Source: Sphingobacteriia bacterium (lineage in GTDB: Bacteria > Bacteroidota > Bacteroidia > UBA7662). From it: a DNA stretch of 41,651 bases. Below the pieces are notes generated by a model. That model ran no database searches. It was not told the origin of the DNA and saw only the letters and a list, made by a program, of their open reading frames with translations. Positions 16,484 through 23,658 of the stretch are shown one piece after another; the stretch's first letter is position 1; every line of letters starts with the position of its first letter. Location of the stretch: the NCBI GenBank assembly GCA_009927485.1, contig RFMW01000120.1, positions 1-41,651 on the forward strand, in the 5' to 3' direction. The position numbers were made by a program, and so were the translations under genes.

Positions 16484-16738
16484 ATGGCCAATCACGCCTC
16501 TGCCATCAAGCGAATTCGACAAACCGCAGTTCGAAGACTGCGTAATCGTTACCAGCTCAAAACCACCAAAACCATGATCAAAAGGCTTAGGGCCTTGACG
16601 ATGGGCGAAGAAGCGCGGCAAATGCTGCCATCGGTCATCTCCCGCATTGACAAATTGGCCAAGAAGCATATTATTCACGCCAACAAAGCCGCGAGGCAGA
16701 AATCCCAATTAGCTCGGAAAGTAGCCTCTTTGGGATAA
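16484..16738 (+). CDS. rpsT: 30S ribosomal protein S20
   Basis: S20 binds the 5' domain of 16S rRNA and acts early in small subunit assembly. The 84-residue basic, helical protein opens with MANHASAIKRIRQTAVRRLRN, the conserved start of the family, and continues KKLAKKHIIHANKAARQKSQLARK-like text near the end (here DKLAKKHIIHANKAARQKS). Length is normal. It is a single-gene unit with a -7 box 31 nt upstream and an intrinsic terminator 32 nt downstream. Confidence 0.97.
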   Translation: MANHASAIKRIRQTAVRRLRNRYQLKTTKTMIKRLRALTMGEEARQMLPSVISRIDKLAKKHIIHANKAARQKSQLARKVASLG

Positions 16739-16770
16739 GATCTCTCAAATTTCTCGAATAAGCGTTTAAA

Positions 16771-16801
16771 CCCGACTCTACCAAGAGCCGGGTTTTTTTT
16801 T
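16771..16801 (+). terminator. Intrinsic terminator after rpsT
   Basis: CCCGACTCT (16771-16779) pairs with AGAGCCGGG (16784-16792) with one A-C mismatch around the 4-nt loop ACCA, followed by nine T at 16793-16801. The radC start lies directly behind the T-tract. Confidence 0.9.
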
Positions 16802-16810
16802 GTGGATGAT

Positions 16811-17575
16811 ATGCCGACACGAACGCCCACGGGTTCCGAAACTGTTCAAAGCATCCCGGATCAAAGCATCAAAAGCCTGCCTGCTCAGCAACGACCACGC
16901 GAGAAACTGCTACGCCATGGCCGGGAAAATTTGGAAAACCGGGAACTCCTGGCCATCCTGCTCGGAAACGGGACCGCTCACTGCTCGGCGCTTGCATTGG
17001 CAGGACAAATCCTGCAGATGTGCCGGCATGACCTCCGAACCCTTGCTCAAATGCATATTCAGCAACTTTCCCAGCTCAGTGGTATAGGTCAGGCCAAGGC
17101 AATCAAAATTGCAGCGGCCATGGAATTGGGCAGAAGAGTATTCAGCCCCCCTTCCGAAGACAAACCAACCATTCGAAGTTCTTCGGACTTGTTCGAATAT
17201 TGTAAAAGTTTATTTATGAACAAGGGGCATGAAATCTTCGCAGTGGCCCTTTTGAATCAAGCCCATCGCCTATTGGGGGTAGAGCAAATCAGCGAAGGTG
17301 GTATCAGTTTTACGGCAGCGGACCCGCGAATCATCCTCAAACTGGCCTTGGATTACCGGGCCAGCAGCCTTATCCTTTTGCACAATCATCCTTCTGGCAA
17401 TCTGCAACCAAGCGATGCCGATCGAGAACTCACCGCAAAGGTAGAATCTGCGGCAAAACTCCTGGACCTCCGAGTCCTTGACCATCTCATTTTTGCACAG
17501 CATCGTTATTTGAGCTTTGCGGACCAAGGCATAATGCCTTCCGTAAATGGTCGCTCTCAACGTAATTTTACCTAA
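16811..17575 (+). CDS. radC: RadC-family JAB/MPN domain protein
   Basis: RadC proteins have a helix-hairpin-helix part followed by an MPN/JAMM metalloprotease-like domain; a DNA repair role is historic and doubtful. The N-terminal part shows RPREKLLRHGRENLENRELLA and LSQLSGIGQAKAIKI, the HhH motif. The JAMM motif is HNHPSGNLQPSDAD with the upstream Glu in GVEQISEG, so the zinc site is complete. The ATG at 16811 gives 254 residues. A GTG three codons earlier overlaps the rpsT terminator T-tract and was rejected. The C-terminal tail (SVNGRSQRNFT) is short. The distance to the next gene is 16 nt, so co-transcription with the T9SS cargo gene is possible. Confidence 0.93.
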   Translation: MPTRTPTGSETVQSIPDQSIKSLPAQQRPREKLLRHGRENLENRELLAILLGNGTAHCSALALAGQILQMCRHDLRTLAQMHIQQLSQLSGIGQAKAIKIAAAMELGRRVFSPPSEDKPTIRSSSDLFEYCKSLFMNKGHEIFAVALLNQAHRLLGVEQISEGGISFTAADPRIILKLALDYRASSLILLHNHPSGNLQPSDADRELTAKVESAAKLLDLRVLDHLIFAQHRYLSFADQGIMPSVNGRSQRNFT

Positions 17576-17591
17576 AGAATCAAATCTACCA

Positions 17592-18293
17592 ATGAATCGA
17601 TATCCTATACAATTTTTGGCCATCGCTATTGTAGCCACCCTTTGGTCATTGGCATCGCCATCGGCCTATGGTCAATTGACCCTGATCACATCGGACACGA
17701 TGCGTATTAGCGGTTCTGCAACGCAGTTTGAATTGGTGGGCTACGGCCTTATTGCCAATACCGGGGCCACCCCACTGAATATCCGTTGGAAAAGAGTTGG
17801 CGTTCAATTGCCTTCGACTTGGACCTGCACGGTTTGCGATCTTAACAATTGCTTTCCACCCTTTGTCGATAGCGCAGACTTTGTGCTGCCGGCACGCGAT
17901 ACGGCTAATTTGGATGGGCATTTCTACCCGAATAATCAAGCGGGTTCAGGGTATCAACGAATTTCACTGCGGAATTTGGCCAATCCTACCGCAACACAGT
18001 TCATCACCTACATTGGCAGTACCCTGGGTAGTGGGCAATTCCAATTGACCCACACCGAGCATGAAATCGCCTGGCGAAATCTTGGGCAACGATTATGGAT
18101 TTCTGTGCCGGATCACCTCGTTGGTAACACCGTACAAATCGTTGACATGAGCGGCAAGGTTATGCTGTCTTCTGTTGTTACAGAACCCGTTCAAGCCTAT
18201 GATCTTCAAGCCCTTCCTGCCGGTGTCTATCTTGCTCAATTACCGAACGGCCCAAAGCGTACAGGGGTTTATCGCTTTTACGTACAGCCATAA
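17592..18293 (+). CDS. Secreted protein with T9SS type A sorting domain
   Basis: A signal peptide (NRYPIQFLAIAIVATLWSL, ending near SAYG) begins at the ATG at 17592. The middle is a beta-rich domain (about 30-160) with LNIRWKRVGVQLPSTWTCTV and a CTVCDLNNCF cysteine group, reminiscent of the short Ig-like modules that precede sorting tails. The end, from about residue 160, is a type A C-terminal domain: LWISVPDHLVGNTVQIVDMSG, then KVMLSSVV, YDLQALPAGVYLAQL and the final YRFYVQP. Such tails direct export through the T9SS and are removed on the cell surface. The cargo function is unknown. An intrinsic terminator follows 27 nt later. Total length is 233 residues. Confidence 0.82.
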   Translation: MNRYPIQFLAIAIVATLWSLASPSAYGQLTLITSDTMRISGSATQFELVGYGLIANTGATPLNIRWKRVGVQLPSTWTCTVCDLNNCFPPFVDSADFVLPARDTANLDGHFYPNNQAGSGYQRISLRNLANPTATQFITYIGSTLGSGQFQLTHTEHEIAWRNLGQRLWISVPDHLVGNTVQIVDMSGKVMLSSVVTEPVQAYDLQALPAGVYLAQLPNGPKRTGVYRFYVQP

Positions 18294-18320
18294 TCTTTGA
18301 TTCATCAGGACGCTGGCATT

Positions 18321-18346
18321 CTTGCCCAGTCCTGGCAAGCTTTTTT
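18321..18346 (+). terminator. Intrinsic terminator after the type A cargo gene
   Basis: CTTGCC (18321-18326) and GGCAAG (18334-18339) form a perfect 6-bp stem around a 7-nt loop, followed by C and six T (18341-18346). It points along the + strand and ends 2 nt before the gldH stop on the other strand. Confidence 0.78.
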
Positions 18347-18348
18347 CT

Positions 18349-18819
18349 TTAACGAATGGAGAGTCCGACTTCCTTTACAGAGGGAACAGGATTGATGCGC
18401 ATGTGTTGGTGAATTCTGAACTTGTACACCCCTTGCTTGCGGAATCGAAAATCACGCATCATGGTATCGCTTATCGTGTACACATCCCCCATTGCGCTTT
18501 GTCCCAACCAGCGTCCCTGCGGATCCGAAAGCATCGTTCTGGCCTGAACGACCATGGAATCGCCCTCCGGTCCGATTAGGTGACAAAGCGTATGCAAATT
18601 CCTGTACGGGTAATCACCTGAATGCCGGAGGCGCAAAAGTATTTGACGCGGTCTTATAGTATCGGTGTTATGGTAGGGGATGACAACGGCCGTAGAATAG
18701 GACCAAGATTGGTTCGGTAGAGGCAACATCACCTCCAAATCAGCTTCCGGTTGGCAAGCCACGCCAAGGCCTGAGACTACAAAGAGCAGCCACCCTGCCC
18801 GGAACATGTTCATTCTCAT
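18349..18819 (-). CDS. gldH: Gliding motility lipoprotein GldH
   Basis: GldH is an envelope lipoprotein needed for gliding and for full T9SS function in Flavobacterium johnsoniae. The 156 residues have a lipoprotein signal ending GLGVAC (Cys22). The body matches GldH in LRHSGDYPYRNLHTLCHLIGPEGDS, then DPQGRWLGQSAMGDVY and the C-terminal FRKQGVYKFRIHQHMRINP with VKEVGLSIR. The ATG at 18819 overlaps the ricT stop as ATGA, so the two are coupled. Length is as usual. ATG codons at residues 3 and 5 are less likely starts. Confidence 0.9.
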   Translation of the reverse strand: MRMNMFRAGWLLFVVSGLGVACQPEADLEVMLPLPNQSWSYSTAVVIPYHNTDTIRPRQILLRLRHSGDYPYRNLHTLCHLIGPEGDSMVVQARTMLSDPQGRWLGQSAMGDVYTISDTMMRDFRFRKQGVYKFRIHQHMRINPVPSVKEVGLSIR

Positions 18820-20030
18820 GAGGGATTGGGAGCAGATGCCTGAGTGCCGGGCGCGGCAGCAGGTTTGTTGCCTTTGTTGAAAGGCTTCTTGCGCTTTTTG
18901 CGGTTGGAGGATTTACCCGAACGGTCAAAGCGGTTCAATCCCCCGCCCTGGGTTACTTCATAATCCGGTTCGGCAGGAAGATCCGACTTCTCTTCGGTCA
19001 CCGAAAATCCAGAAAGGGATTCAATAGGAATACCCGCCTTGGATTTTTCCTGCAATTCGGCAACTTGCGCTGCAGAAAGGGCCAACACAATTTGATCACC
19101 TCCGGCAGCGTCTCCTTTTCGGAGTTGAAACCACATGGTCTTTTTGAAGATGTCGGTTTTGATGCAATCGTAGGTTCCTGATTTGGTCGTCAAAAAACGA
19201 ACACCACGGGGAATATCCTTCAGCGCATCCATATAGGAATCCAGCTCGTAATTCAGGCAACATTTGAGGCGACCGCACTGACCCGAGAGCTTGGCTTGGT
19301 TTATTGAAAGCTGTTGATATCGCGCAGCATTGGAGGAAACCGGTTTGAAATCGGTTAGCCAAGTGCTGCAACATAATTCACGTCCGCATACCCCCAATCC
19401 TCCCAACCTAGCCGCTTCTTGGCGAGGGTTGATTTGACGCATCTCCACTCGAGCATGCAGGGTCTCCGCAAGCTTTCGGACCAATTCCCTAAAATCAATT
19501 CGCTGTTCAGCGGTATAATAAAGAAAAACCTTGGAGGCATCGGCTTGAAATTCCGCATCGGTGACCTTCATGTTCAATCGCATATGTTCGACGACATTGC
19601 GAGCACGCATAATGACATCCAATTCGCGGGTTCGCAGTCCGTGGAGCCGTTCTCTTTCGGCTTCGTTGGCTTTGCGAAAAATCTTGCGGGTTTCCTGCGC
19701 TTCGGCAAGGGCATTGCGCTTTCGCATTTGGAGGCGAACCAACTCCCCTTTGAGGGATACCTGGCCCATATCGTATCCTGTTTTAGCTTCCACAACCACC
19801 CATTCGTTGGGGTACAACGGGGTCTTGGATGCGTTCACAAAAAACTCCTTGCGGTTGGCCTTGAATCTTACCTCAACCCACTCAGGACCTGAGGCTGTAC
19901 CGGCTTCCGCAGGCAAATCCGATAGCCAATCATAAGCATTGAACCGATTGCAGCCACCGCTTGCACAATGGCCTTGGCTACCACAACCCTGAGGGGTACA
20001 AGACCCACCACTGCAAGAACCGCATCCCAT
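18816..20030 (-). CDS. ricT: RicT/YaaT-type PSP1 domain iron-sulfur protein
   Basis: In Bacillus, RicT with RicA and RicF forms a Fe-S complex that helps RNase Y mature certain transcripts. The 404 residues begin with an unusual Cys/Gly-rich head (MGCGSCSGGSC to about residue 27, nine cysteines). The PSP1 core shows VEVRFKANRKEFFVNAS, the helical AERERLHGLRTRELDV, VFLYYTAEQRIDFRELV and the cysteine motifs LGVCGRELCC and LSGQCGRLKCCLNYE. The C-terminus is basic and disordered (about 340-404). It lies between holB and gldH; holB-ricT adjacency is also known in Firmicutes. A gene for its best known partner enzyme, RNase Y, is in this same window, about 18 kb away. Confidence 0.9.
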   Translation of the reverse strand: MGCGSCSGGSCTPQGCGSQGHCASGGCNRFNAYDWLSDLPAEAGTASGPEWVEVRFKANRKEFFVNASKTPLYPNEWVVVEAKTGYDMGQVSLKGELVRLQMRKRNALAEAQETRKIFRKANEAERERLHGLRTRELDVIMRARNVVEHMRLNMKVTDAEFQADASKVFLYYTAEQRIDFRELVRKLAETLHARVEMRQINPRQEAARLGGLGVCGRELCCSTWLTDFKPVSSNAARYQQLSINQAKLSGQCGRLKCCLNYELDSYMDALKDIPRGVRFLTTKSGTYDCIKTDIFKKTMWFQLRKGDAAGGDQIVLALSAAQVAELQEKSKAGIPIESLSGFSVTEEKSDLPAEPDYEVTQGGGLNRFDRSGKSSNRKKRKKPFNKGNKPAAAPGTQASAPNPS

Positions 20031-20070
20031 TTTGAAAATCTTAGTCTGTGCCCGAAGATACGGAGAAATC

Positions 20071-21288
20071 CTAACGCGTCGGGAATTGAAGCAGCGCCTT
20101 CTTGGGTCGTCGATGGACAGCCGGAACAGAGGCTTTGGCCATGCGCCGTTTTTCGGAACTCAATGCCTCTTGAAGGTCAAAGTAAAGGTTATGCAAGACC
20201 AAACGGATGTGGCCATTGCGTTCCATGCGGAAAGCCGCCTTTTCCAAGGCAGATTGCATAGCTGTTAGCGCCAAGGCACTCACAAAGGGCGAAAATTTGT
20301 ACACAAATTCTTTCTCATCATCCCGCAGGCTTCGAGGATCACGTTGAATCTCGCGGTATAAATAACATTCCCTCAGAACTTGCAAGCCGTAATCGAGCAG
20401 GGACTTCAACGCCTCCCTACCCAATTCACTGTTTTGGTTCACCCATTTGATGGCTTCCGCGTGCTGACCGGAATACGCAAGCCGCATGAAACCGGTCCAT
20501 CGTACGCTGTTCTCAAAGGGCTCTTCGTTCATCATGCTCATGGCTTTGTGGAAATTCCCTTCGCATGCCAAAGCAGCCATGGCGGCTCTTTGTTCCTGAA
20601 CATCCATTTCCATCAAAGCAAGGCGGATGGCCTCCGAGTCCATAGGCCCAACCCGAATCGACCGTACCCGGGAACGGATAGTCGTCAGAATTTGCTCAGG
20701 CTCCGCACTGACCAAAATGAATACGGTCTGATCAGGTGGCTCTTCCAAAATTTTGAGCAATAAATTCCCTGCATCACCAAGAAATTCCGCCAGCCATAAG
20801 ATGGCTACTTTGTACCGACCCTCAAAAGCCGAGAGACCAAGCTTGGACAAAAGTTGGTAACACTCAGCCCTGGAAATATTGGCTTGACGATGATCGGCAT
20901 TCATCGCCAATCGCCAATCTTCGAGCTCCATATGGGGTTGTTCCAAAAAAGCCCTTCGGAAATCCTGTATCCAATGATCGGTTGTGTTTTTGTCCGAATC
21001 CCCGCCTTGGTTAACCACCGGAAAAACAAAGTGCAAATCCGGATGAACCAATTTGGATACCTTAAGGCAAGCGGGGCAGGTACCGCAAGCATCGTTGTCC
21101 ATGGGTTGATGACAAAGAAGGAGCGAGGCATAGGCCAAGGCAAGGGGCAGCTTCCCGCAACCCTCCGGGCCGGAAAGCAACAAGGCGTGGGCAATTTTGC
21201 CCGAGGCATAGCCTGCCTGCAACAAACCTTTGACTCCTTGTTGACCCGGTATATCCTCAAAGCGCATTCCCAAAGTTAGGTTTTGCAT
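20071..21288 (-). CDS. holB: DNA polymerase III delta' subunit
   Basis: The delta' subunit is a non-motor part of the clamp loader that opens the sliding clamp ring. From the ATG at 21288 the protein has 405 residues. An N-terminal RFEDIPGQQGVKGLLQAG leads to the P-loop region LSGPEGCGK (40-46), a zinc module with Cys59, Cys68, Cys71 and Cys74 (CGTCPAC), and sensor 1 text ILVSAEPEQILTTIRSRV. The SRC arginine motif typical of clamp loader subunits reads SRV here, so the arginine finger is retained but the Cys is not. The frame is open to 21426, but that would overlap the divergent sixA start at 21308. It precedes ricT by 40 nt. Confidence 0.88.
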   Translation of the reverse strand: MQNLTLGMRFEDIPGQQGVKGLLQAGYASGKIAHALLLSGPEGCGKLPLALAYASLLLCHQPMDNDACGTCPACLKVSKLVHPDLHFVFPVVNQGGDSDKNTTDHWIQDFRRAFLEQPHMELEDWRLAMNADHRQANISRAECYQLLSKLGLSAFEGRYKVAILWLAEFLGDAGNLLLKILEEPPDQTVFILVSAEPEQILTTIRSRVRSIRVGPMDSEAIRLALMEMDVQEQRAAMAALACEGNFHKAMSMMNEEPFENSVRWTGFMRLAYSGQHAEAIKWVNQNSELGREALKSLLDYGLQVLRECYLYREIQRDPRSLRDDEKEFVYKFSPFVSALALTAMQSALEKAAFRMERNGHIRLVLHNLYFDLQEALSSEKRRMAKASVPAVHRRPKKALLQFPTR

Positions 21289-21307
21289 TCTACCTTTCAC
21301 CCCAACT

Positions 21308-21748
21308 ATGGTGATCATCTTGCTCCGACACGCCAAAGCCGTTCCATCAACAGGCGATCTCCCCGATTTCGAGAGGCCCCTGCGTCCCAAAGGAATCAAG
21401 CAATGCTCCGCTTTGGCCGAGGCCATCCCTGATGTCCTCGAATTTACCGAGGGTATCCGCCCAAGAATTTGGTGCAGTCCTGCATACCGTACACGGCAAA
21501 CCCTGGCCTACAGTTTGCCTTGGGCCCAAAGGATGCCCAACGTTGCCACCGAAGATCTACCTCGGTATCCGGACTGGTTGTACCTGGCTGAATCTCCACG
21601 GTACCAGCTCGAATTCCTCGCCGACGGCAACGATAGACCCTTGTTGATCATTGGGCATAACAACGGAATAAGTGATTGGGCTTATGAGCTCACGGGGGGC
21701 AAGGCATCGCCGTTGGGTACCTGCCATTTCATCGTTTGCGGCAATTAG
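21308..21748 (+). CDS. sixA: SixA-type histidine phosphatase
   Basis: SixA is a small branch of the histidine phosphatase superfamily that dephosphorylates phosphohistidine proteins. The 146 residues have the catalytic RHAK motif at 7-10 (His8 nucleophile), followed by FERPLRPKGIKQC, a second Arg in WCSPAYRTRQTL and the second His in LLIIGHNNGISDW. Length is normal for SixA rather than for larger phosphoglycerate mutases. The start lies 19 nt from the divergent holB start. In the same direction, 65 nt downstream, is an Omp85-like barrel gene. Physiological target unknown. Confidence 0.87.
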   Translation: MVIILLRHAKAVPSTGDLPDFERPLRPKGIKQCSALAEAIPDVLEFTEGIRPRIWCSPAYRTRQTLAYSLPWAQRMPNVATEDLPRYPDWLYLAESPRYQLEFLADGNDRPLLIIGHNNGISDWAYELTGGKASPLGTCHFIVCGN

Positions 21749-21813
21749 TGATCACCATTCTGGATTATTCCAAACCGTCTACCGTTGGGAACCCCCCAAA
21801 TTCATGGACTAAC

Positions 21814-23040
21814 ATGCGCCTTTCCGCCTTTATTTTCAGTTTAGCGGTCTATGGCGTTTCGGATATCCCAAATGGAATAGCGAATGGAGTAGCAGCTACC
21901 GCCGCTAATTTCCCAAGGCAGACGACCCCTTCGGATACCCGTCTATTCGGCCAAGATTCGGTCCGTCAAGACAATAACAGCTGGTATGAAAAACTAACCA
22001 ACCTCGCCAATTCCAAAGTGCTTCCATCACCTGCATTTGGACGCTCACCCGAAACAGGGATCTTGGTCGGTGGCGGGGTCTTCTATGCAACACAACTCAA
22101 CCAAGATCCTTTGGCAAGGAAATCGCAAATCAGTGTTGCCGGAGCCTATACCCAACGCAAACAATGGATTTTGACCCAATCGGGCCTGCTTTCGATCGGA
22201 AATGATCGTCACATTCTTCAATGGAACTTGGGGTGGCGCAATTTCTTTGATCGTTATTACGGCCTTCAAACGGAAGTTAGCCCCGAGCATTTCATACCGT
22301 ACCGCTTTGAAACCCTCAACCTTCATGCAACCCTGCTCACCCGTATCGCCCACAGTTCCCATTTCATGGGACCGGTTCTGCGCTTCAACAGCATGCAACA
22401 TACGGCCTGGGAAGAAGATCCAACGACACGGCAATGGGAACGACCCCCCGGCTACGAGGGTCACGCCACTGCCGGATTGGGAGCGCGTTGGGTTCACGAT
22501 ACCCGCCTACAATTGATCAACCCTAGGCAAGGACATTGGTACGAGTTTGCCTACCGAATGCACCCACGATGGTCCAACCTTAACCCTGCCTACAACCAAT
22601 GGAACCTCGACCTACGGCGATATCAACCCCTACGCAACCGGGCTAACCCCAAGGGGCCCTTGGACGATGTCGTTTGGGCCCATCGTGTTTTTTTGCACAG
22701 TGCCGGCCAAGGGGTCTCTTTCAGGGAAATGCCTGCTTTAGGAGGCGATAATTTGTTACGAGGCTATTTCAGAGGCTACGCAAGGGGCCACCGCGCGTGG
22801 GTTATTGAGAATGAGCTTCGAGGAATGTGGGGCAAGCGTCTGGGATGGAACCTCTATTGGGGTGCGGGCCAAAGCGGAAACACTTGGGAATCCGTCGTCG
22901 AACGATTGCCCAGACAATCTTTGGGCGGTGGTTTGCGAATCCTACCCAACCCTTCAGCCGGTACTTTGTTGAGAATCGATTACGCTCGGACCATCGATGG
23001 ACAGGTCGGTGTGTATTTTGAAGTCAACGAAGCGTTTTGA
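21814..23040 (+). CDS. POTRA-less Omp85-superfamily outer membrane barrel
   Basis: The ATG at 21814 opens a signal peptide (RLSAFIFSLAVYGVSD). After an unstructured region the text FGRSPETGILVGGGVFYATQ begins the barrel and alternating strands run to the end. The L6 region LGGDNLLRGYFRGYARGHRAWVIENELR-like (motif LRGY, then an acidic strand) is the superfamily signature also seen in BamA. The barrel has about 350 residues and there is no room for POTRA domains. The C-terminus VYFEVNEAF ends in Phe. Similar proteins in Bacteroidota are annotated as BamA/TamA-like or 'surface antigen' without known substrate. The frame is open to 21736, where it would overlap sixA by 13 nt; the signal peptide favours 21814. 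Confidence 0.8.
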   Translation: MRLSAFIFSLAVYGVSDIPNGIANGVAATAANFPRQTTPSDTRLFGQDSVRQDNNSWYEKLTNLANSKVLPSPAFGRSPETGILVGGGVFYATQLNQDPLARKSQISVAGAYTQRKQWILTQSGLLSIGNDRHILQWNLGWRNFFDRYYGLQTEVSPEHFIPYRFETLNLHATLLTRIAHSSHFMGPVLRFNSMQHTAWEEDPTTRQWERPPGYEGHATAGLGARWVHDTRLQLINPRQGHWYEFAYRMHPRWSNLNPAYNQWNLDLRRYQPLRNRANPKGPLDDVVWAHRVFLHSAGQGVSFREMPALGGDNLLRGYFRGYARGHRAWVIENELRGMWGKRLGWNLYWGAGQSGNTWESVVERLPRQSLGGGLRILPNPSAGTLLRIDYARTIDGQVGVYFEVNEAF

Positions 23041-23079
23041 ACCGAGATTTCTTCCTGAACTTTGCCTCAAACGAATACC

Positions 23080-23658
23080 ATGATTTTTGAACATCAAGGC
23101 GTCCTCGTATCCAAAGACCTGTTGGACGAACACTTCGCCTGCTCCTTGGCCCATTGCAAAGGAGCTTGTTGCGAGGAAGGCGATCTCGGCGCTCCACTCG
23201 AAGAAGAGGAACTGGGTATTCTCCAAAGGAACCTTGATCAAATACTGCCATACCTACCCCAAAAGGCCGTCGATCAAATACGAAATCTGGGCTTCTTTGA
23301 AAGGGATCCTGATGGCGAGCCGGTTACCCAAACCTTGGGAGGACGAGCCTGTGTTTTTGCCTTTAAAGACGGCTCCGGTCTATGGAAATGCGGGATCGAA
23401 GAATCCTGGAAACAAGGGCAATCGGATTTTCGGAAGCCGATTTCATGCCACCTCTATCCTGTTCGCGTTCAAAAATTGAATGCAGGAGAGGCTTTGCAAT
23501 ACCACCGTTGGGACATATGCGCTTCAGCATGCCATCCCCAAGGCGGAGGAAAGATCCCCATCTATCAATTCGTCAAAGACGCCTTAATTAGGCGTTACGG
23601 ACAGGCCTGGTACGATGAATTGAATACCCTGGCATCAATCCTTCCAGATCAAGGTTAA
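23080..23658 (+). CDS. DUF3109 cysteine-cluster protein
   Basis: The 192-residue protein carries a dense cysteine set near the N-terminus, FACSLAHCKGACCEEGDLGAPLE, the hallmark of DUF3109 (related to YkgJ zinc/iron-binding proteins). Further cysteines lie at RACVFAF, LWKCGIEE, ISCHLYPVR and WDICASACHP, so up to ten metal-binding residues are available. A Fe-S or zinc site is likely but not shown. No signal peptide or membrane segment is visible, so it is probably cytoplasmic. The ATG at 23080 was chosen over a TTG at 23062. Its last 24 nt overlap the end of the convergent type B adhesin gene. Confidence 0.86.
   Translation: MIFEHQGVLVSKDLLDEHFACSLAHCKGACCEEGDLGAPLEEEELGILQRNLDQILPYLPQKAVDQIRNLGFFERDPDGEPVTQTLGGRACVFAFKDGSGLWKCGIEESWKQGQSDFRKPISCHLYPVRVQKLNAGEALQYHRWDICASACHPQGGGKIPIYQFVKDALIRRYGQAWYDELNTLASILPDQG

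Noticed and set aside
16802-16810. GTG start for radC at 16802
   Set aside because: It overlaps the rpsT terminator T-tract; the ATG at 16811 gives a complete RadC.
19948-20030. Cys/Gly-rich head of RicT as a separate metallothionein-like gene
   Set aside because: It is in frame with the PSP1 domain and there is no stop or second start between; it is an N-terminal extension.
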